Shown here piece by piece: positions 1 through 9,852 of a stretch of DNA of 64,000 nucleotides. The position numbers were made by a program, and so were the translations under genes. The stretch is from Streptacidiphilus jiangxiensis. GTDB taxonomy: Bacteria > Actinomycetota > Actinomycetes > Streptomycetales > Streptomycetaceae. Every line of letters starts with the position of its first letter. Position 1 is the first letter of the stretch. A model generated the notes under the pieces. The model was given only the letters and a program-made list of their open reading frames with translations. It was not told the DNA's origin and ran no database searches. Where the stretch lies: positions 1 to 64,000 of the forward strand of contig NZ_FOAZ01000032.1 in assembly GCF_900109465.1 (NCBI RefSeq), in the 5' to 3' direction.

Positions 1-366
1 CAGGCCTTCTGGCTGGTCGACCTGCTGGAATCGGCCGGCTACGACGGCCCGCGCCACTTCGACTTCAAGCCCCCGCGCACCGAGGACCTCTCCGGCGTCT
101 GGGCCTCCGCCGCCGCCTGCATGCGCAACTACCTGCTGCTCGCCGAACGCGCCCGCGCCTTCCGCGCCGACCCGGACGTCGTCGCCGCGCTGACCGCCGC
201 CCGCCTGCCCGAACTCGCCCTCCCCACCGCCCAGGACGGCCTCGCCGGCCTCCTCGCCGACCGGGACGCCTTCGAGGACTTCGACGTCGACACCGCCGCC
301 CGCCGCGGCATGGCCTTCGAGGTCCTGGACCAGCTCGCCATGGAACACCTCCTCGGCGCCCGCTGA
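1..366 (+). CDS. xylA: Xylose isomerase, C-terminal part (5' end outside window)
   Basis: The open frame enters the window at base 1 and runs to a TGA at 364-366, giving the last 121 residues. It contains the [10 protein letters not shown] and AAACMRNYL stretches and ends in [10 protein letters not shown], the ending I recognise from Streptomyces-type xylose isomerases. The enzyme converts D-xylose to D-xylulose in the cytoplasm. A strong hairpin follows 15 nt after the stop. Its place beside a GH10 xylanase and a xyloglucan locus fits use of the xylose those enzymes release. The catalytic metal-binding residues lie upstream of the window and cannot be checked. Confidence 0.93.
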   Translation, partial: QAFWLVDLLESAGYDGPRHFDFKPPRTEDLSGVWASAAACMRNYLLLAERARAFRADPDVVAALTAARLPELALPTAQDGLAGLLADRDAFEDFDVDTAARRGMAFEVLDQLAMEHLLGAR

Positions 367-380
367 ACCCGGAGCGACGT

Positions 381-416
381 CGCATGGTCCGGCAGCCGGA
401 GCCGACGGACCATGCG
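381..416. terminator. Bidirectional terminator between xylA and the xylanase gene
   Basis: A perfect 11-bp inverted repeat, CGCATGGTCCG at 381-391 and its complement at 406-416, with a 14-nt loop. It sits between two convergent genes (stops at 366 and 429). There is no T-run, as is common in high-GC actinomycetes. Confidence 0.7.
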
Positions 417-428
417 GACCGGCAGCGA

Positions 429-1601
429 TCACTCGCCCCCGGCGCCCCCACCGTCGCGGCGCGCGCTGTGCGCGGCCAGCGCCAGGTCCTGCTGGAGGGC
501 GACGTACGCGGCCTTCGGCTGCAGGTTCACGTCGTACAGCAGACCGTAACCCTCGCCACCGAAGGTGCCGGGGATCCAGGAGTCACCGTCGTAGACGCCC
601 CACGCCGTGAAGGAGATGCACTGCCGGACGAGCTCGCACCCCTTGAGCATCTCGGAGAACTCGTACGGCTGGGCGAACTGGGCGAGCTGACTGGTGGGCA
701 CCTGGTCCGTCGCGTTGTTCACGAAGGTGCGCACGTCGGCCTCGGTGACGGCGACCTTCAGCCCCAGGGCGCCATAGGCCTGGAGGTCGGCCTGGAAGCG
801 TTGGGCGTCGAAGCCGTACTGGGTGTCGAGGTGCCCCTGCTCGCCGATGCCGTCGATGGGCACGCCCTGCGCGCGCAGGCCCTTGACGAAGTTGTAGACC
901 GCCTGGAACTTCGCGTTGGTACCGTCCTGGCCGGCGATGTTGTAGTCGTTGTACATGAGCAGCGCCTTCGGGTCCGCCTGGTGCGCCCAGCGGAACGCGT
1001 CGGCGACGATGCCCTCTCCAAGGTGCTGGATCCAGAAGTCGTTGCTGTTCAGGCCGTCGGACGTGGCACTGTCCCAGGAGTTGGCGAAGACCTCGTTGAC
1101 CACGTCCCACTGCCAGATCTCGCCGCGGAAGTGGCTGACCTCGGCGGTGATGTGCTGGTGGAGGATGTCGCGCAGTTCGGAGTCTCCGATGGAACCGTCG
1201 GCGACTCCGGTGGTGAGCCAACTCGGCAGCTGGTTGTGCCACATGAGCGTGTGGCCGCGGACCGACTGCCCGTGCTGCTCGGCGAACTGCACCAACTGGT
1301 CAGCGGGCTTCCAGTCATAGGTCCCACGGGTGGGCTCCACAGCGTCCCACTTCATGACGTTCTCCGGTGTCACGACGGAGAACTGACCGGCGACCGTGTC
1401 GGTGTAGAGCTTGTTGGTCCCCAGCTGTCCCATGTCGACGGCGGTGCCGATGCGCAGACCCTGCTGCGCCGCCAGGGCGCGCAGGGAGTCGCTCGGGACT
1501 GACGGAGCGCCACTTACGTCAGCCGCTGCGACGGCGGACGAGATCAGCATGAGCGCGGTGGCGATGCCAACAGCGACCGTGGACTGGCGACGTAGCTTCA
1601 C
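429..1601 (-). CDS. Secreted GH10 endo-beta-1,4-xylanase
   Basis: A 390-residue GH10 enzyme that cuts the xylan backbone outside the cell. Residues 1-27 are a signal peptide (MKLRRQ, then a hydrophobic run ending SAVAAA). The catalytic barrel shows TPENVMKW at 78-85, the acid/base Glu170 in WDVVNE and the nucleophile Glu287 in TEAD. Length fits a single catalytic domain; there is no carbohydrate-binding module, and the C-terminal 15 residues are Ala/Gly-rich tail. The start is GTG with GGAGAG just upstream. Two CGAAA/TTTCG palindromes lie in its 247-bp upstream region. It is monocistronic and convergent with xylA. Confidence 0.95.
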   Translation of the reverse strand: MKLRRQSTVAVGIATALMLISSAVAAADVSGAPSVPSDSLRALAAQQGLRIGTAVDMGQLGTNKLYTDTVAGQFSVVTPENVMKWDAVEPTRGTYDWKPADQLVQFAEQHGQSVRGHTLMWHNQLPSWLTTGVADGSIGDSELRDILHQHITAEVSHFRGEIWQWDVVNEVFANSWDSATSDGLNSNDFWIQHLGEGIVADAFRWAHQADPKALLMYNDYNIAGQDGTNAKFQAVYNFVKGLRAQGVPIDGIGEQGHLDTQYGFDAQRFQADLQAYGALGLKVAVTEADVRTFVNNATDQVPTSQLAQFAQPYEFSEMLKGCELVRQCISFTAWGVYDGDSWIPGTFGGEGYGLLYDVNLQPKAAYVALQQDLALAAHSARRDGGGAGGE

Positions 1602-1631
1602 TGCGAACTCTCCAGATTGAGGCGGGATTCA

Positions 1632-1646
1632 TTCGAAAGTTTCGAA
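1632..1646. promoter_or_regulatory. Palindromic operator upstream of xylanase gene
   Basis: TTCGAAAGTTTCGAA is a perfect palindrome apart from its central base and lies 31 nt before the GH10 start codon. Palindromes of the CGAAA-n-TTTCG type are known upstream of Streptomyces xylanase genes, where they act as repressor sites; assigning this one to that class is inference from the match. Confidence 0.7.
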
Positions 1647-1775
1647 CTGATTGCCGAACAACCCGGACGCTAAACCTGGTGATCTCGCGCAGTCAATGGT
1701 GCTGCACGTACTGGATCGGGCGATCCCCCTAGTCCTTGTGCCCCACCGGACCACCATGTTGACGAAGAACCAGTT

Positions 1776-1787
1776 CGAAATGTTTCG
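1776..1787. promoter_or_regulatory. Second CGAAA/TTTCG palindrome upstream of xylanase gene
   Basis: CGAAATGTTTCG has the same arms as the site at 1632-1646 but a 2-nt spacer. It is 130 bp farther from the xylanase start and 13 bp from the terminator of the gene to its right, so it may be an auxiliary operator. Confidence 0.5.
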
Positions 1788-1799
1788 GCGGCGGGCGTC

Positions 1800-1836
1800 C
1801 GGCGGACGGTGGCCGTGCAGAGCCCACCGTCCGCCG
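1800..1836 (-). terminator. Terminator of the CBM2 hydrolase gene
   Basis: A perfect 13-bp stem, CGGCGGACGGTGG at 1800-1812 pairing with 1824-1836, with an 11-nt loop, begins 13 nt beyond the stop codon at 1849. Confidence 0.75.
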
Positions 1837-1848
1837 AGCCTGTGCGCC

Positions 1849-4023
1849 TCAGCTGCAGACCGCGCCGTTCAGGGAGAAGCTGTTCGGGGCCTGGTTGGCG
1901 CCCGAGTAGGAGGCGTTGAACCCGACGGTGGTGCTCGCGCCCGACGCCAGCGTGCCGTTGTAGGAGAGGCTGGTCGCCGTCACCGTGCTGCCCGACTGGG
2001 TCCAGGCGGCGTTCCAACCGTTGGTCAGCTGCTGGTTGCCGGGCCAGCGGAAGGAGAGCGTCCAGCCGTTCACCGGCGTGCTGCCGGTGTTGGTGAGCAC
2101 CAGGGTGCCCGTGAAGCCGCCGCCCCAGTCGTTCACCGAGTAGCCGACCTTGCACCCGCCGCCGGTCGCCGCCGCCGTGGTCACCGTGACGGTCCCGGAG
2201 CGGGCCGAGCGGTTGCCCGCCGTGTCCTTGGCGTAGACGGCGAAGGTGTAGGCGGTGCTCGGCTGCAGGCCGCCCACCGTCGCGCTCGGGCCGGCCGGGG
2301 AGGCCACGACGGTCTCGGCGCTGCCGGACACCTGCACCACGTCGTAGCCCGCAAGGCCCGTGGAGCTGGTGGACGGGGTCCAGCTCAGGTTCACGCCGCT
2401 GCTGGTGACGCCCGAGGCGGTCGGCGTGCCGGGGGTGGTCGGCGGGGTCACCGCAGTGCCCGGCTGCAGGGTGAGCAGCACCGCGCTGTACGGCGCGACG
2501 GTCTGCGAACCCGCCGTGCCGATGCTCGCGGTGGTCAGTGCCGCCGCGGGGCCCGCCATCGTGGTCACGGTCGGAGTGCCCGAGGCGGGGTTGAATCCCG
2601 CGTAGGAGAGGTTCACCGCATAGCTGTTGGCCGGGTCGTCGTTCACCAGCAGGACGCGCAGCGAACCGTCGGCGGCCTTCACCGAGTAGGCCTGCAGCAG
2701 GGACTGGCTGGATCCGGTGGAGACCAGGGTGTCCCCGGGGTGGACGAACCGGCTGAGCAGCGTCATGCCGTTGTAGGCCGGGAACGGCGTGTCGGCCGCG
2801 GGCTCGCACAGCTGCGCGCCGCCGACAGCGCCGCAGCTGCCGTCGGCGAGCATGCCGTAGTCACCGTAGCCGGCCGAGCCGTAGAGCGAGGACCCGTTGT
2901 CGCCCGTGGTCACGATGCCGTTGTGGATCTGCCACCAGTCCACACTGGAGACGCCGTTCGCGAGCCACCCGAGGTAGTCCTGTGGCAGGAAGAGCGCGTT
3001 GACCAGGCCGACGGTCTGCTTGCCGGGGTTGGACGAGACGGAGTTGGTCTCGGTCACCATGATCGGCACCGAGCTGCTGCCCTCGTACTGGCCGAGCTGC
3101 GAGCGCAGTGTGCCGACCATGGTGGGGATCTGCGCCGCGTCGGCGAGCAGGCCCGCGTCGGTCGGCCCGGGCGGGGCGACGCTGCTCGGGTTCTGCGGGT
3201 ACCAGTGCACGTCGGCGAAGCCGATCTGACCGGCGAGCGCCGTCATCACGGTCTGGTTCCACGACTGCGGACTGCCCGCCGAGGTGGCGCCGTCCGGCCA
3301 GTTGCCGGGTGCGGTGAGCACCACGCCGACCTGGATGGTCGGGTCGACGGCCTTCATCGCCGCGATGTACGCCTTGGCGTTCTGCGCGTACACCGCGGGA
3401 CCGCAGTCGGTCGGGTTCGTGCCGGTCGAGCAGTGCTTGTCGGTCTCCCAGTCGGCGCCGTAGGTGCCGTTGCCGTAGACCTCGTTGCCGATCTCCCAGT
3501 ACTTGATGTGGTAGTTGTGCGTGATGTTGGCGTACCTCACCCAGTCGGCGGCCAGTTGCGCGCCGGTCTCGGCCGGGCTCTCGGTGGCGCCGATCGTGTC
3601 ACCGCTGCCGTAGTTGACCGTCACCATGCCCTGGGCGCCGGACTGCTGGAGCATGGTGGCGTACTGGTCGAAGTCGACGGCCTGGGTGCCGTTGGTGAGG
3701 TCGCTGTTGGTCTTCCAGTTGTAGCTGTCGGACGAACTTCCGCCCGGAAAGCGCACCAGGCCGACGCCGGCCTGCTTCAGCAGGCCGGGGACGGCGGCAT
3801 CGGTCAGCTTGCTGTCGTAGACCGAGGCGTTGGTGCCGATCCCGGTGGCGGGCACGGTGGCGAGGGACTGAGCGGCGTTCACGCTCACCGTGGCCGTGGT
3901 GGTGGCGGAGACGGCGGCACCGGCGCTCGGCGCGGAACTCCAGAGCGGTACGGCCGCCAGGAGCGCCAGGGCGGCCAGGGTCGCGGGCAGGCGTAACGGG
4001 CGCGACGGGGGTCGCAGGGACAT
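1849..4023 (-). CDS. Secreted clan-A glycoside hydrolase (GH51-like) with FnIII and CBM2
   Basis: A 724-residue secreted enzyme. Residues 1-37 are a signal peptide ending in SAGAA. The catalytic part (about 40-500) has the clan GH-A pattern: RFPGGSSSDSYNW near 91-103, a likely acid/base Glu181 in YWEIGNE and a likely nucleophile Glu325 in MVTETN. It most resembles GH51/GH39-type arabinofuranosidase-like proteins, but the exact family is unsure. A fibronectin type III domain (about 530-612) and a C-terminal CBM2 (about 622-724, WPGNQQLTNGWNAAW, Cys near each end) follow. I chose the ATG at 4023 because GAGAGGAACC precedes it and the signal peptide starts there; the open frame extends 39 codons upstream. 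It probably attacks cellulose-bound hemicellulose. Confidence 0.85.
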   Translation of the reverse strand: MSLRPPSRPLRLPATLAALALLAAVPLWSSAPSAGAAVSATTTATVSVNAAQSLATVPATGIGTNASVYDSKLTDAAVPGLLKQAGVGLVRFPGGSSSDSYNWKTNSDLTNGTQAVDFDQYATMLQQSGAQGMVTVNYGSGDTIGATESPAETGAQLAADWVRYANITHNYHIKYWEIGNEVYGNGTYGADWETDKHCSTGTNPTDCGPAVYAQNAKAYIAAMKAVDPTIQVGVVLTAPGNWPDGATSAGSPQSWNQTVMTALAGQIGFADVHWYPQNPSSVAPPGPTDAGLLADAAQIPTMVGTLRSQLGQYEGSSSVPIMVTETNSVSSNPGKQTVGLVNALFLPQDYLGWLANGVSSVDWWQIHNGIVTTGDNGSSLYGSAGYGDYGMLADGSCGAVGGAQLCEPAADTPFPAYNGMTLLSRFVHPGDTLVSTGSSQSLLQAYSVKAADGSLRVLLVNDDPANSYAVNLSYAGFNPASGTPTVTTMAGPAAALTTASIGTAGSQTVAPYSAVLLTLQPGTAVTPPTTPGTPTASGVTSSGVNLSWTPSTSSTGLAGYDVVQVSGSAETVVASPAGPSATVGGLQPSTAYTFAVYAKDTAGNRSARSGTVTVTTAAATGGGCKVGYSVNDWGGGFTGTLVLTNTGSTPVNGWTLSFRWPGNQQLTNGWNAAWTQSGSTVTATSLSYNGTLASGASTTVGFNASYSGANQAPNSFSLNGAVCS

Positions 4024-4253
4024 GGACCGGTTCCTCTCGACGGGTGGGTACCGCCGGGGCATCGCGGGTGGGGGTGGGCTCGGGCCGCCGACGGTGCCCC
4101 GAGGGTCGGCCGGGGCGTCGACGAACGTCAACGGTGCCACCCGCGCTCGGTGTTGTCGGGTGGGCTCACCTGCGGTGATCGAGGAGGCCGGCGGATGTAG
4201 CTTTCATCGTCCGGGCCGCCGCAGCCGGCCCAGCGGGCGGCAAACACGTCATG

Positions 4254-4291
4254 GTCGGAGCAACCTTTCGGGCCACCAGCGGCAACAAGGG
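4254..4291 (+). promoter_or_regulatory. ECF-sigma-like promoter element upstream of first GH5 gene
   Basis: GTCGG, then CAACCTTTCGG, then 8 nt, then GCGGCAAC. The same pattern recurs at 26765-26798. CAACCT at 4261-4266 and GGCAAC at 4281-4286 are spaced like the -35 and -10 boxes of ECF sigma promoters. The GGCAAC box ends exactly 42 nt before the ATG at 4328, the same distance as in the second copy. Function is inferred. Confidence 0.5.
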
Positions 4292-4327
4292 GACGGATCA
4301 AGTTCGTTCGTCACGAAGGACTGAGAG

Positions 4328-6088
4328 ATGAAGGCAACTCGCCAGGCCGCACGGCACCGTCGTGGCAGGCTCGGGCTGATGGTGGGGACCCCGGTGGCGC
4401 TGATCGCCGCCGGTGGGCTCGTCTACGGCTCCGCGTCGGGTGCGACCACGGGCGGAGCGCCCGGCCAGGCGCCCTCGGCGGTGGCCCACGCGCGGTCGGG
4501 CGCGATGGCGGCCGTGGCCGCGATGCAGCCCGGCTGGAACCTGGGGAACAGCCTGGACGCCATCCCGGCCGAGACCTCGTGGGGCAATCCGGTGGTCGCC
4601 AAGGCGCAACTGGACGCGATCCGCGCGCAGGGCTTCCGCAGCATCCGCATCCCGGTCACCTGGAGCGGCCACCAGGGCTCCGCCCCCGGCTGGACCATCG
4701 ATCCGGCCTACGTCGCCCGGATCAAGCAGGTGGTGAACTGGGCCCTGGCGGACGGCTTCTACGTGGTGCTCAACGTCCACCACGACTCCTGGCAGTGGAT
4801 CGCCGGCATGCCCGCTGACCACGACGGAGTCCTGGCCCGCTACGACGCCACCTGGACGCAGCTCGCCGCGCAGTTCCGCGACGAGTCGGACCACCTGGTC
4901 TTCGAAAGCGTCAACGAGCCCACGTTCACGAACGCGTCGGACGCCCAGAAGGCCGCGCTGCTCGACGAGTTGAACACCTCCTTCCACCGGATCGTGCGCG
5001 CGTCGGGCGGAGCGAACGCGACGCGCCTGCTGGTGCTGCCGACCATCGGCGACACGCCGAGCCAGTCGCTGATGAACGACCTGGCGACCACGATCGCCTC
5101 GCTCCATGACGACCGGATCATCGCGAGCCTGCACTACTACGGCTACTGGCCGTTCAGCTCCTCCAACGCCGGTGTGGACCGGTTCGACGCCGCGAGTCTG
5201 CAGGACATGACGGCCGTCTTCACGCGCATGCACGACACGTTCGTCGCCAAGGGCATCCCCCTCATCCTCGGCGAGTACGGGCTGCTCAGCTACCCCGACA
5301 TCAACCACCCGGACGTGGTCGAACGCGGCGAGGCGCTGAAGTACTTCGAGGAGATCGGCCACCAGGAGCGGATCAACGGCATCACCGGCTTCCTGTGGGA
5401 CAACGGCGCCTACCTGGACCGCACCACGCTGCGCTGGCGGGACCCGGGCCTGTTCGCGGAGATCAAGGACGGCTGGACGACCCGCTCCGGCACGGCCTCC
5501 AGCGACCAGGTCTTCGTCCCGGCGTCGGAGCCCGTCACCGCCCGCACCCTGACGCTCAACCCGAACGGGACCGCCTTCCGCGGCCTGTTCGAGGGCCGTA
5601 CGGCGCTGGTCCAGGGACGCGACTACACGCTGGCCGACAGTCGCCTCACCCTCACCCCGGCCTTGCTCGCCCGCCTGACGGCACACCACGGCTACGGAGT
5701 CGCCGCCACCCTGACGGCCCGGTTCTCGGCGGGGGCGGCGTGGCAGATCCGTGTCGTCTCCTCCGCGACGCCCGTGCTATCCGGCGCCTCGGGCAGCACC
5801 AGTGGGCTCACCGTCCCGGCGCAGTTCCGCGGTGACGTGCTGGCGACGGTGAAGGCCCACTACTCCGATGGCAGCAACGCCGGCCCGAACAACTGGACGC
5901 CGTTCCTGGGCTTCGACACCGACGTCGTCCCCGACTCCGCGCATCACACCCTGACCCTGTCGTCCGAATTCTTCCAGGGGATCAAACAGGGTGCACAGGT
6001 CACCCTCACCGTCCGCTTCTGGAGCGGCGCGACCGTGACCTACCACGTGACGGCGTGGGGCAGCTCCGTCACCGGCACCGCCTCCTGA
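4328..6088 (+). CDS. Secreted GH5 (subfamily 4-like) endo-glucanase / xyloglucanase
   Basis: A 586-residue secreted GH5 enzyme that should cut beta-1,4-glucan backbones such as xyloglucan. A basic N-terminus and a hydrophobic segment (about 15-38) form the signal. The catalytic domain spans about 55-385 with [16 protein letters not shown], the acid/base Glu197 in ESVNEP and the nucleophile Glu316 in LGEYG. Two beta-rich modules follow (about 395-480, CBM_X2/Ig-like, and 490-586, ending in [19 protein letters not shown]46-like), the layout known from GH5_4 enzymes such as Bacillus Cel5B. It is a clear paralogue of the gene at 24975. Its 3' end overlaps the convergent GH95 gene by 49 bp. Subfamily and substrate are inferred. 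Confidence 0.9.
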   Translation: MKATRQAARHRRGRLGLMVGTPVALIAAGGLVYGSASGATTGGAPGQAPSAVAHARSGAMAAVAAMQPGWNLGNSLDAIPAETSWGNPVVAKAQLDAIRAQGFRSIRIPVTWSGHQGSAPGWTIDPAYVARIKQVVNWALADGFYVVLNVHHDSWQWIAGMPADHDGVLARYDATWTQLAAQFRDESDHLVFESVNEPTFTNASDAQKAALLDELNTSFHRIVRASGGANATRLLVLPTIGDTPSQSLMNDLATTIASLHDDRIIASLHYYGYWPFSSSNAGVDRFDAASLQDMTAVFTRMHDTFVAKGIPLILGEYGLLSYPDINHPDVVERGEALKYFEEIGHQERINGITGFLWDNGAYLDRTTLRWRDPGLFAEIKDGWTTRSGTASSDQVFVPASEPVTARTLTLNPNGTAFRGLFEGRTALVQGRDYTLADSRLTLTPALLARLTAHHGYGVAATLTARFSAGAAWQIRVVSSATPVLSGASGSTSGLTVPAQFRGDVLATVKAHYSDGSNAGPNNWTPFLGFDTDVVPDSAHHTLTLSSEFFQGIKQGAQVTLTVRFWSGATVTYHVTAWGSSVTGTAS

Positions 6089-8523
6089 CGCACACGCCCG
6101 TCGGCGTTCGGTGGCTCCCCCGGGAAGGTGAGCCGGTAGGTGCGGCCCGCCTCGAAGTTCAGCCGGAGCAGACCCGCCCCTGGGACAGGGGTCAGTGCGA
6201 CCTCGCGATCCTCCTCGTCCGTGGCGTGCGGACGGCCCCCGCTCTCGGGCAGGCACAGCTCGACCGTCCCGACGCGCCGGGAGCGCAGCTCGACTCGGCG
6301 CAACGCACCCTGCCGCCAACTCAGGTCGACAGCTGTCCCGCCTCGCGCGCGCAGGCCGCGTACCTCGCCGTCCGGCCAGGACGGCGGGAGGGCGGGTAGC
6401 AGCCGCAGGATGCCGTTGTGGCTCTGCAGCAGCATCTCCGCGATGGCGGCGGTGATACCGAGGTTGCCGTCGATCTGGAACAACTGCGGCGGGTGCAGGT
6501 CGAAGAGGTTGGGCGCGATGGACGTCTCCAGCAGGCGTGAGACCGCGTGCCCGGCGAGCGGCCCGTCGCCGAGCCGGGCTGCCAGCGCGGCGACCCAGGC
6601 CAGGCTCCAGCCCGTACCTCCGCCCCCGTGCTGGAGGCGTCGGCCCAACGCGTGGCGCGCGGGGGCCAGGAGGGTGTCGTCGCCGAGCGGGTCGACGGCG
6701 CTGCCCGGGTAGAGGCCGTAGAGGTGGGAGAGGTGCCGGTGACCGGGGTCCTCCTCGGGCAGGTCCTCCCCCCACTCCAGCAGCCGCCCGTCCGCCGCGA
6801 CACCCGGGCGCCGAAGGCGCTTGCGGACGGCGGCCAGTTCCTCGGCGAAGTCCTGGTCGGTGCCGAGCTCGCGCGCGGCGGCGACGGTGGTGTCGAGCAG
6901 CTCGGCGGCGAGCCAGTAGTCCATGGTGCAGCCGGCGGAGACGGCGGCCAAGGTGCCGTCGTCGAGACGGAAGTGGTGCTCGGGCGAGGTGGAGGGACAG
7001 CTGACCAGCTGACCGTCCGCGTCCTCGACCAGCAGGTGGGTCAGGAAGCGGGCGGCCTCGCGCATGACCGGGTAGGCGCGCTCGGCAAGGAAGGCGCGGT
7101 CGCCGTGGAAGAGGTGGTGGTCCCACAGGTGGGCGGCGAGCCACGGCCCGGCCATCGGCCAGTTGGCCCAGACCGGGTCCCCGCCGACGGGATTGGTGGC
7201 CCGCCAGAGGTCGGCGTTGTGGTGGCAGCACCAGCCGGGCGCGTCGTAGTAGGTCCGTGCGGTGTTCCGCCCGGACTCGACGAGGTCGGCGACGAGGTCG
7301 AAGAGCGGCTCGTGGCACTCGGCGAGGCCGGTGCTCTCGGCGGGCCAGTAGTTCATCTGGAGGTTGATGTTGGAGGTCCAGTCGCAGTTCCAGGGCGGGG
7401 TGACCTCGTTGTTCCAGATGCCCTGGAGGTTCGCGGCCTGGGTGCCGGGCCGCGAGCTGGCGATGAGCAGGTAGCGGCCGTAGGCGAAGAGCAGGGCGGC
7501 GAGGCCCGGATCGTCGGCGCCGTCGTTCGCGGCGGCGAGCCGCTCGTCGGTCGGCAGTGCGTCCGCCTCGGCCGACCCGTGGAGACGCAGTCCGGCCGCG
7601 CCGAAGAGCCGCTGGTGGTCGGTCAGGTGGGCGGCGAGGAGCGTGTCGAAGTCCTGCCCCTCCGCCTCGTCCAGCCAGCGGCGCGCCTCGGCGAGCGCCG
7701 TCTCGGGGCCGTCGGGCTGCGTGTGCCATCCCCGGTACCCGGTGCCGACAGCGGCCAGAATCACCGCCCCGTCGGCGCCGGTGACCTCGACGCTGTCCGC
7801 GTCGACGACGACATGCCCGTTCAGGGCCTGCACGCGCAGTTCGGCAGCAAAGCCCGTGCCCGCCTCCGCCTGGTAGGTCACCTCTCCCCGGGCAACGTGC
7901 GCGGGGACGCGACCGTGGATCGCCAAACCCTGGCCATCGGGCCCGGCGGTCATCTCCGCGCCGGGGTGAGGCGTGGTGAAGCCCGCCCGGAAGGAGATGG
8001 CCCCGGGCGTGTCCGCTGTCAGGCGCACCGCCAGCACGCCCGCCGGGGCGGAGACGAAGCTCTCGCGCCGGTACCGCACCCCACCTGCGGTGAACGAGAC
8101 GGTGTGCACGGCCAGGTCGAGATCGAGCACTCGCCGGTAGTCGGTCACGTCGTCCACGCCGGCCGCGAAGGCCGAGCCGACGGACGGGAAGGTCAGCAGC
8201 AGGGCCGCCAGCGGTTGGTACGCCTCGGTGTCGGGGCCCTGGTGGTGGGCGGCGGCGATCGCGTCGGCACGGGCGTAGTCGCGGTCGCGCAGCACCGCCT
8301 CCCGTAGGGCTGGCAGGTGGTCGGCGGCGCCCTCCCGGTCCCGGGGTCCGGGGCCGCCGGACCACAGCGTGTCCGCGTTGAGCTCGATCCGCTCGGTGTG
8401 CACGCCCCCGTACACCAGGGCGCCCAGTCGGCCGTTGCCCAGTGGCAGTGCCTCCAGGAAGGCGTCAGCCGGCCGGCGGTACCAGAGCCGGTCGATGCAG
8501 GAGTGGTGGGAGTCCGTCAGCAC
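6040..8523 (-). CDS. Cytoplasmic GH95 alpha-L-fucosidase
   Basis: An 827-residue GH95 enzyme expected to remove terminal alpha-1,2-L-fucose (some family members act on alpha-L-galactose). Key family residues are visible: Asn385 and Asn387 in [11 protein letters not shown], the acid Glu515 in STSPEHHF and Asp685 in QIDGNLG, matching the Asn/Asn/Glu/Asp set of the Bifidobacterium enzyme. There is no signal peptide, so it acts on imported oligosaccharides. It is the last gene of the leftward operon that starts with GH3. The C-terminal 25 residues lie inside the overlap with the GH5 gene and may be a read-on tail. Confidence 0.93.
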   Translation of the reverse strand: MLTDSHHSCIDRLWYRRPADAFLEALPLGNGRLGALVYGGVHTERIELNADTLWSGGPGPRDREGAADHLPALREAVLRDRDYARADAIAAAHHQGPDTEAYQPLAALLLTFPSVGSAFAAGVDDVTDYRRVLDLDLAVHTVSFTAGGVRYRRESFVSAPAGVLAVRLTADTPGAISFRAGFTTPHPGAEMTAGPDGQGLAIHGRVPAHVARGEVTYQAEAGTGFAAELRVQALNGHVVVDADSVEVTGADGAVILAAVGTGYRGWHTQPDGPETALAEARRWLDEAEGQDFDTLLAAHLTDHQRLFGAAGLRLHGSAEADALPTDERLAAANDGADDPGLAALLFAYGRYLLIASSRPGTQAANLQGIWNNEVTPPWNCDWTSNINLQMNYWPAESTGLAECHEPLFDLVADLVESGRNTARTYYDAPGWCCHHNADLWRATNPVGGDPVWANWPMAGPWLAAHLWDHHLFHGDRAFLAERAYPVMREAARFLTHLLVEDADGQLVSCPSTSPEHHFRLDDGTLAAVSAGCTMDYWLAAELLDTTVAAARELGTDQDFAEELAAVRKRLRRPGVAADGRLLEWGEDLPEEDPGHRHLSHLYGLYPGSAVDPLGDDTLLAPARHALGRRLQHGGGGTGWSLAWVAALAARLGDGPLAGHAVSRLLETSIAPNLFDLHPPQLFQIDGNLGITAAIAEMLLQSHNGILRLLPALPPSWPDGEVRGLRARGGTAVDLSWRQGALRRVELRSRRVGTVELCLPESGGRPHATDEEDREVALTPVPGAGLLRLNFEAGRTYRLTFPGEPPNADGRVRQEAVPVTELPHAVTW

Positions 8524-8640
8524 GGCGTCATTCCGATCGTGAAGGTCGGCGTCCAGGTGGAGGTGGAGATCGCCATCCGGGCGTAGGAAGGATGCGGGCC
8601 TCGCGGCGGAGACATCACTGTCCTCCCTCGCCTATCCGAC

Positions 8641-9852
8641 CTACCCCGACGCCTGATGGTTCGGCGTCGGCTGCGCCGACAGCCGGTGGGTCAGCCAGCC
8701 GGTCATCGCGCGCACGCCGTGGCCGATCGCCCGCTCGTCGGCGGCGAAGTCGGGGGTGTGCGGGGCGCCGTTCATCCCCGCGTCGGGGTCCGCGACGCCG
8801 AGGTAGAGCTGCGCGCCCGGCGCCTGGTCGAGGAACAGGGCGAAGTCCTCGCAGTTGTACGGCCAGGACGCCCGGGCCCACAGGACGGACTCCGGTCCCA
8901 GCGCCGCGCCCAGGTACCGGCCTGCCGCCGTACTGAGCTCCACGGAGTTCACCAGGGCGGGAACCGGGTCGCCCGAGAACTCGGCATGCCCGCCTGCGGC
9001 CGACGCGATCCGCATGACCCGGGCGCGCAGCTCCGGATGCCGTTCCTGCGGCCAGAAGCGCAGCAGCCCGTTGGGGACCGTCCGGCCGTCAGGTGTCCGC
9101 GCGGTCCACTGGGCGACGCACACGGACTCCTGGACCGACGCGGATCGCCCGGGTTCCGTCAGGGCGTGGAACTGCGCGGTGTAGTCGGCCAGGTCCTGCG
9201 GGAACCCGACCGTGCCGAGCTCCGCCACCTCGGTCTCCACCGCGACGACAGCGGCAGGATCGTCGCCCGGCAGCACGATCCGGAAGTGGTCCAGCCCCGG
9301 CAGGCCGTGCCCCGGAGAGACCGCGATGGTGCCGGACGGGAACGGAGCACAGTGCAGCGCATAGAACTCCCGCGGTGCGAGGCGCTGCACCAACCCGGTC
9401 TCCAGCATCGCGCGAGCGCCCTGCAACGGCTCCTCGGCCGGCTGGAAGACGAACACCAGCCGCCCGCGTACCGGCTCGGCGGCCTGCGCGAGCGTGCGGG
9501 CGATGCCGACGCCGATCGCGGTGTGCAGGTCGTGCCCGCACAGGTGCGCGACGCCGGGGACGCGGGAGGCGAAGGCCTCGTCGACAGCCCGGCCCGACAC
9601 CGGGAACGGCAGCACGTTCGTTCGCGCGTCGACGGCGTCCATGTCCGCCCGGTACGCCAGTGTCGGGCCGTCCGCGGAGCCGTCGAGCACCGCGACTACT
9701 CCGTGCCCGCCGACGCCGGTCGTCACCTCCAGTCCGGCCGCGCGCAGCTGCTCCGCGACCAGTCCGGCCGTCTCCCGCTCCTCACCGGCCAGCTCGGGGT
9801 GGCGGTGGATCTCCCGGCGGAGCTCGATCAGCTCGTCTTCGAGGCTCGTCAC
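8641..9852 (-). CDS. M20D-type metal-dependent amidohydrolase
   Basis: A 403-residue cytoplasmic M20 family hydrolase of the IAA-amino-acid hydrolase / N-acyl amino acid amidohydrolase type. It shows IHRHPEL near the N-terminus, YRADMDA, HLCGHDLHTA, FQPAEE and a late HTPDF, which carry the metal ligands and catalytic Glu. The GTG start overlaps the stop of the GH31 gene by 4 bp (9849-9852), so the two are probably translationally coupled. Amide-bond cleavage is not an expected step in xyloglucan breakdown, so its substrate is unknown; an acyl-amide or a wall-linked conjugate is possible. Confidence 0.88.
   Translation of the reverse strand: MTSLEDELIELRREIHRHPELAGEERETAGLVAEQLRAAGLEVTTGVGGHGVVAVLDGSADGPTLAYRADMDAVDARTNVLPFPVSGRAVDEAFASRVPGVAHLCGHDLHTAIGVGIARTLAQAAEPVRGRLVFVFQPAEEPLQGARAMLETGLVQRLAPREFYALHCAPFPSGTIAVSPGHGLPGLDHFRIVLPGDDPAAVVAVETEVAELGTVGFPQDLADYTAQFHALTEPGRSASVQESVCVAQWTARTPDGRTVPNGLLRFWPQERHPELRARVMRIASAAGGHAEFSGDPVPALVNSVELSTAAGRYLGAALGPESVLWARASWPYNCEDFALFLDQAPGAQLYLGVADPDAGMNGAPHTPDFAADERAIGHGVRAMTGWLTHRLSAQPTPNHQASG

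Noticed and set aside
1651-3996. 781-codon plus-strand open frame
   Set aside because: Antisense to the CBM2 hydrolase gene, Arg/Gly/Val-rich, no recognisable domains.
5777-8365. Long open frame (over 860 codons) opposite and alongside GH95
   Set aside because: It is a different frame of the GH95 gene, very Arg/Pro/Ala-rich with no domain sense; the GH95 frame has intact catalytic motifs.
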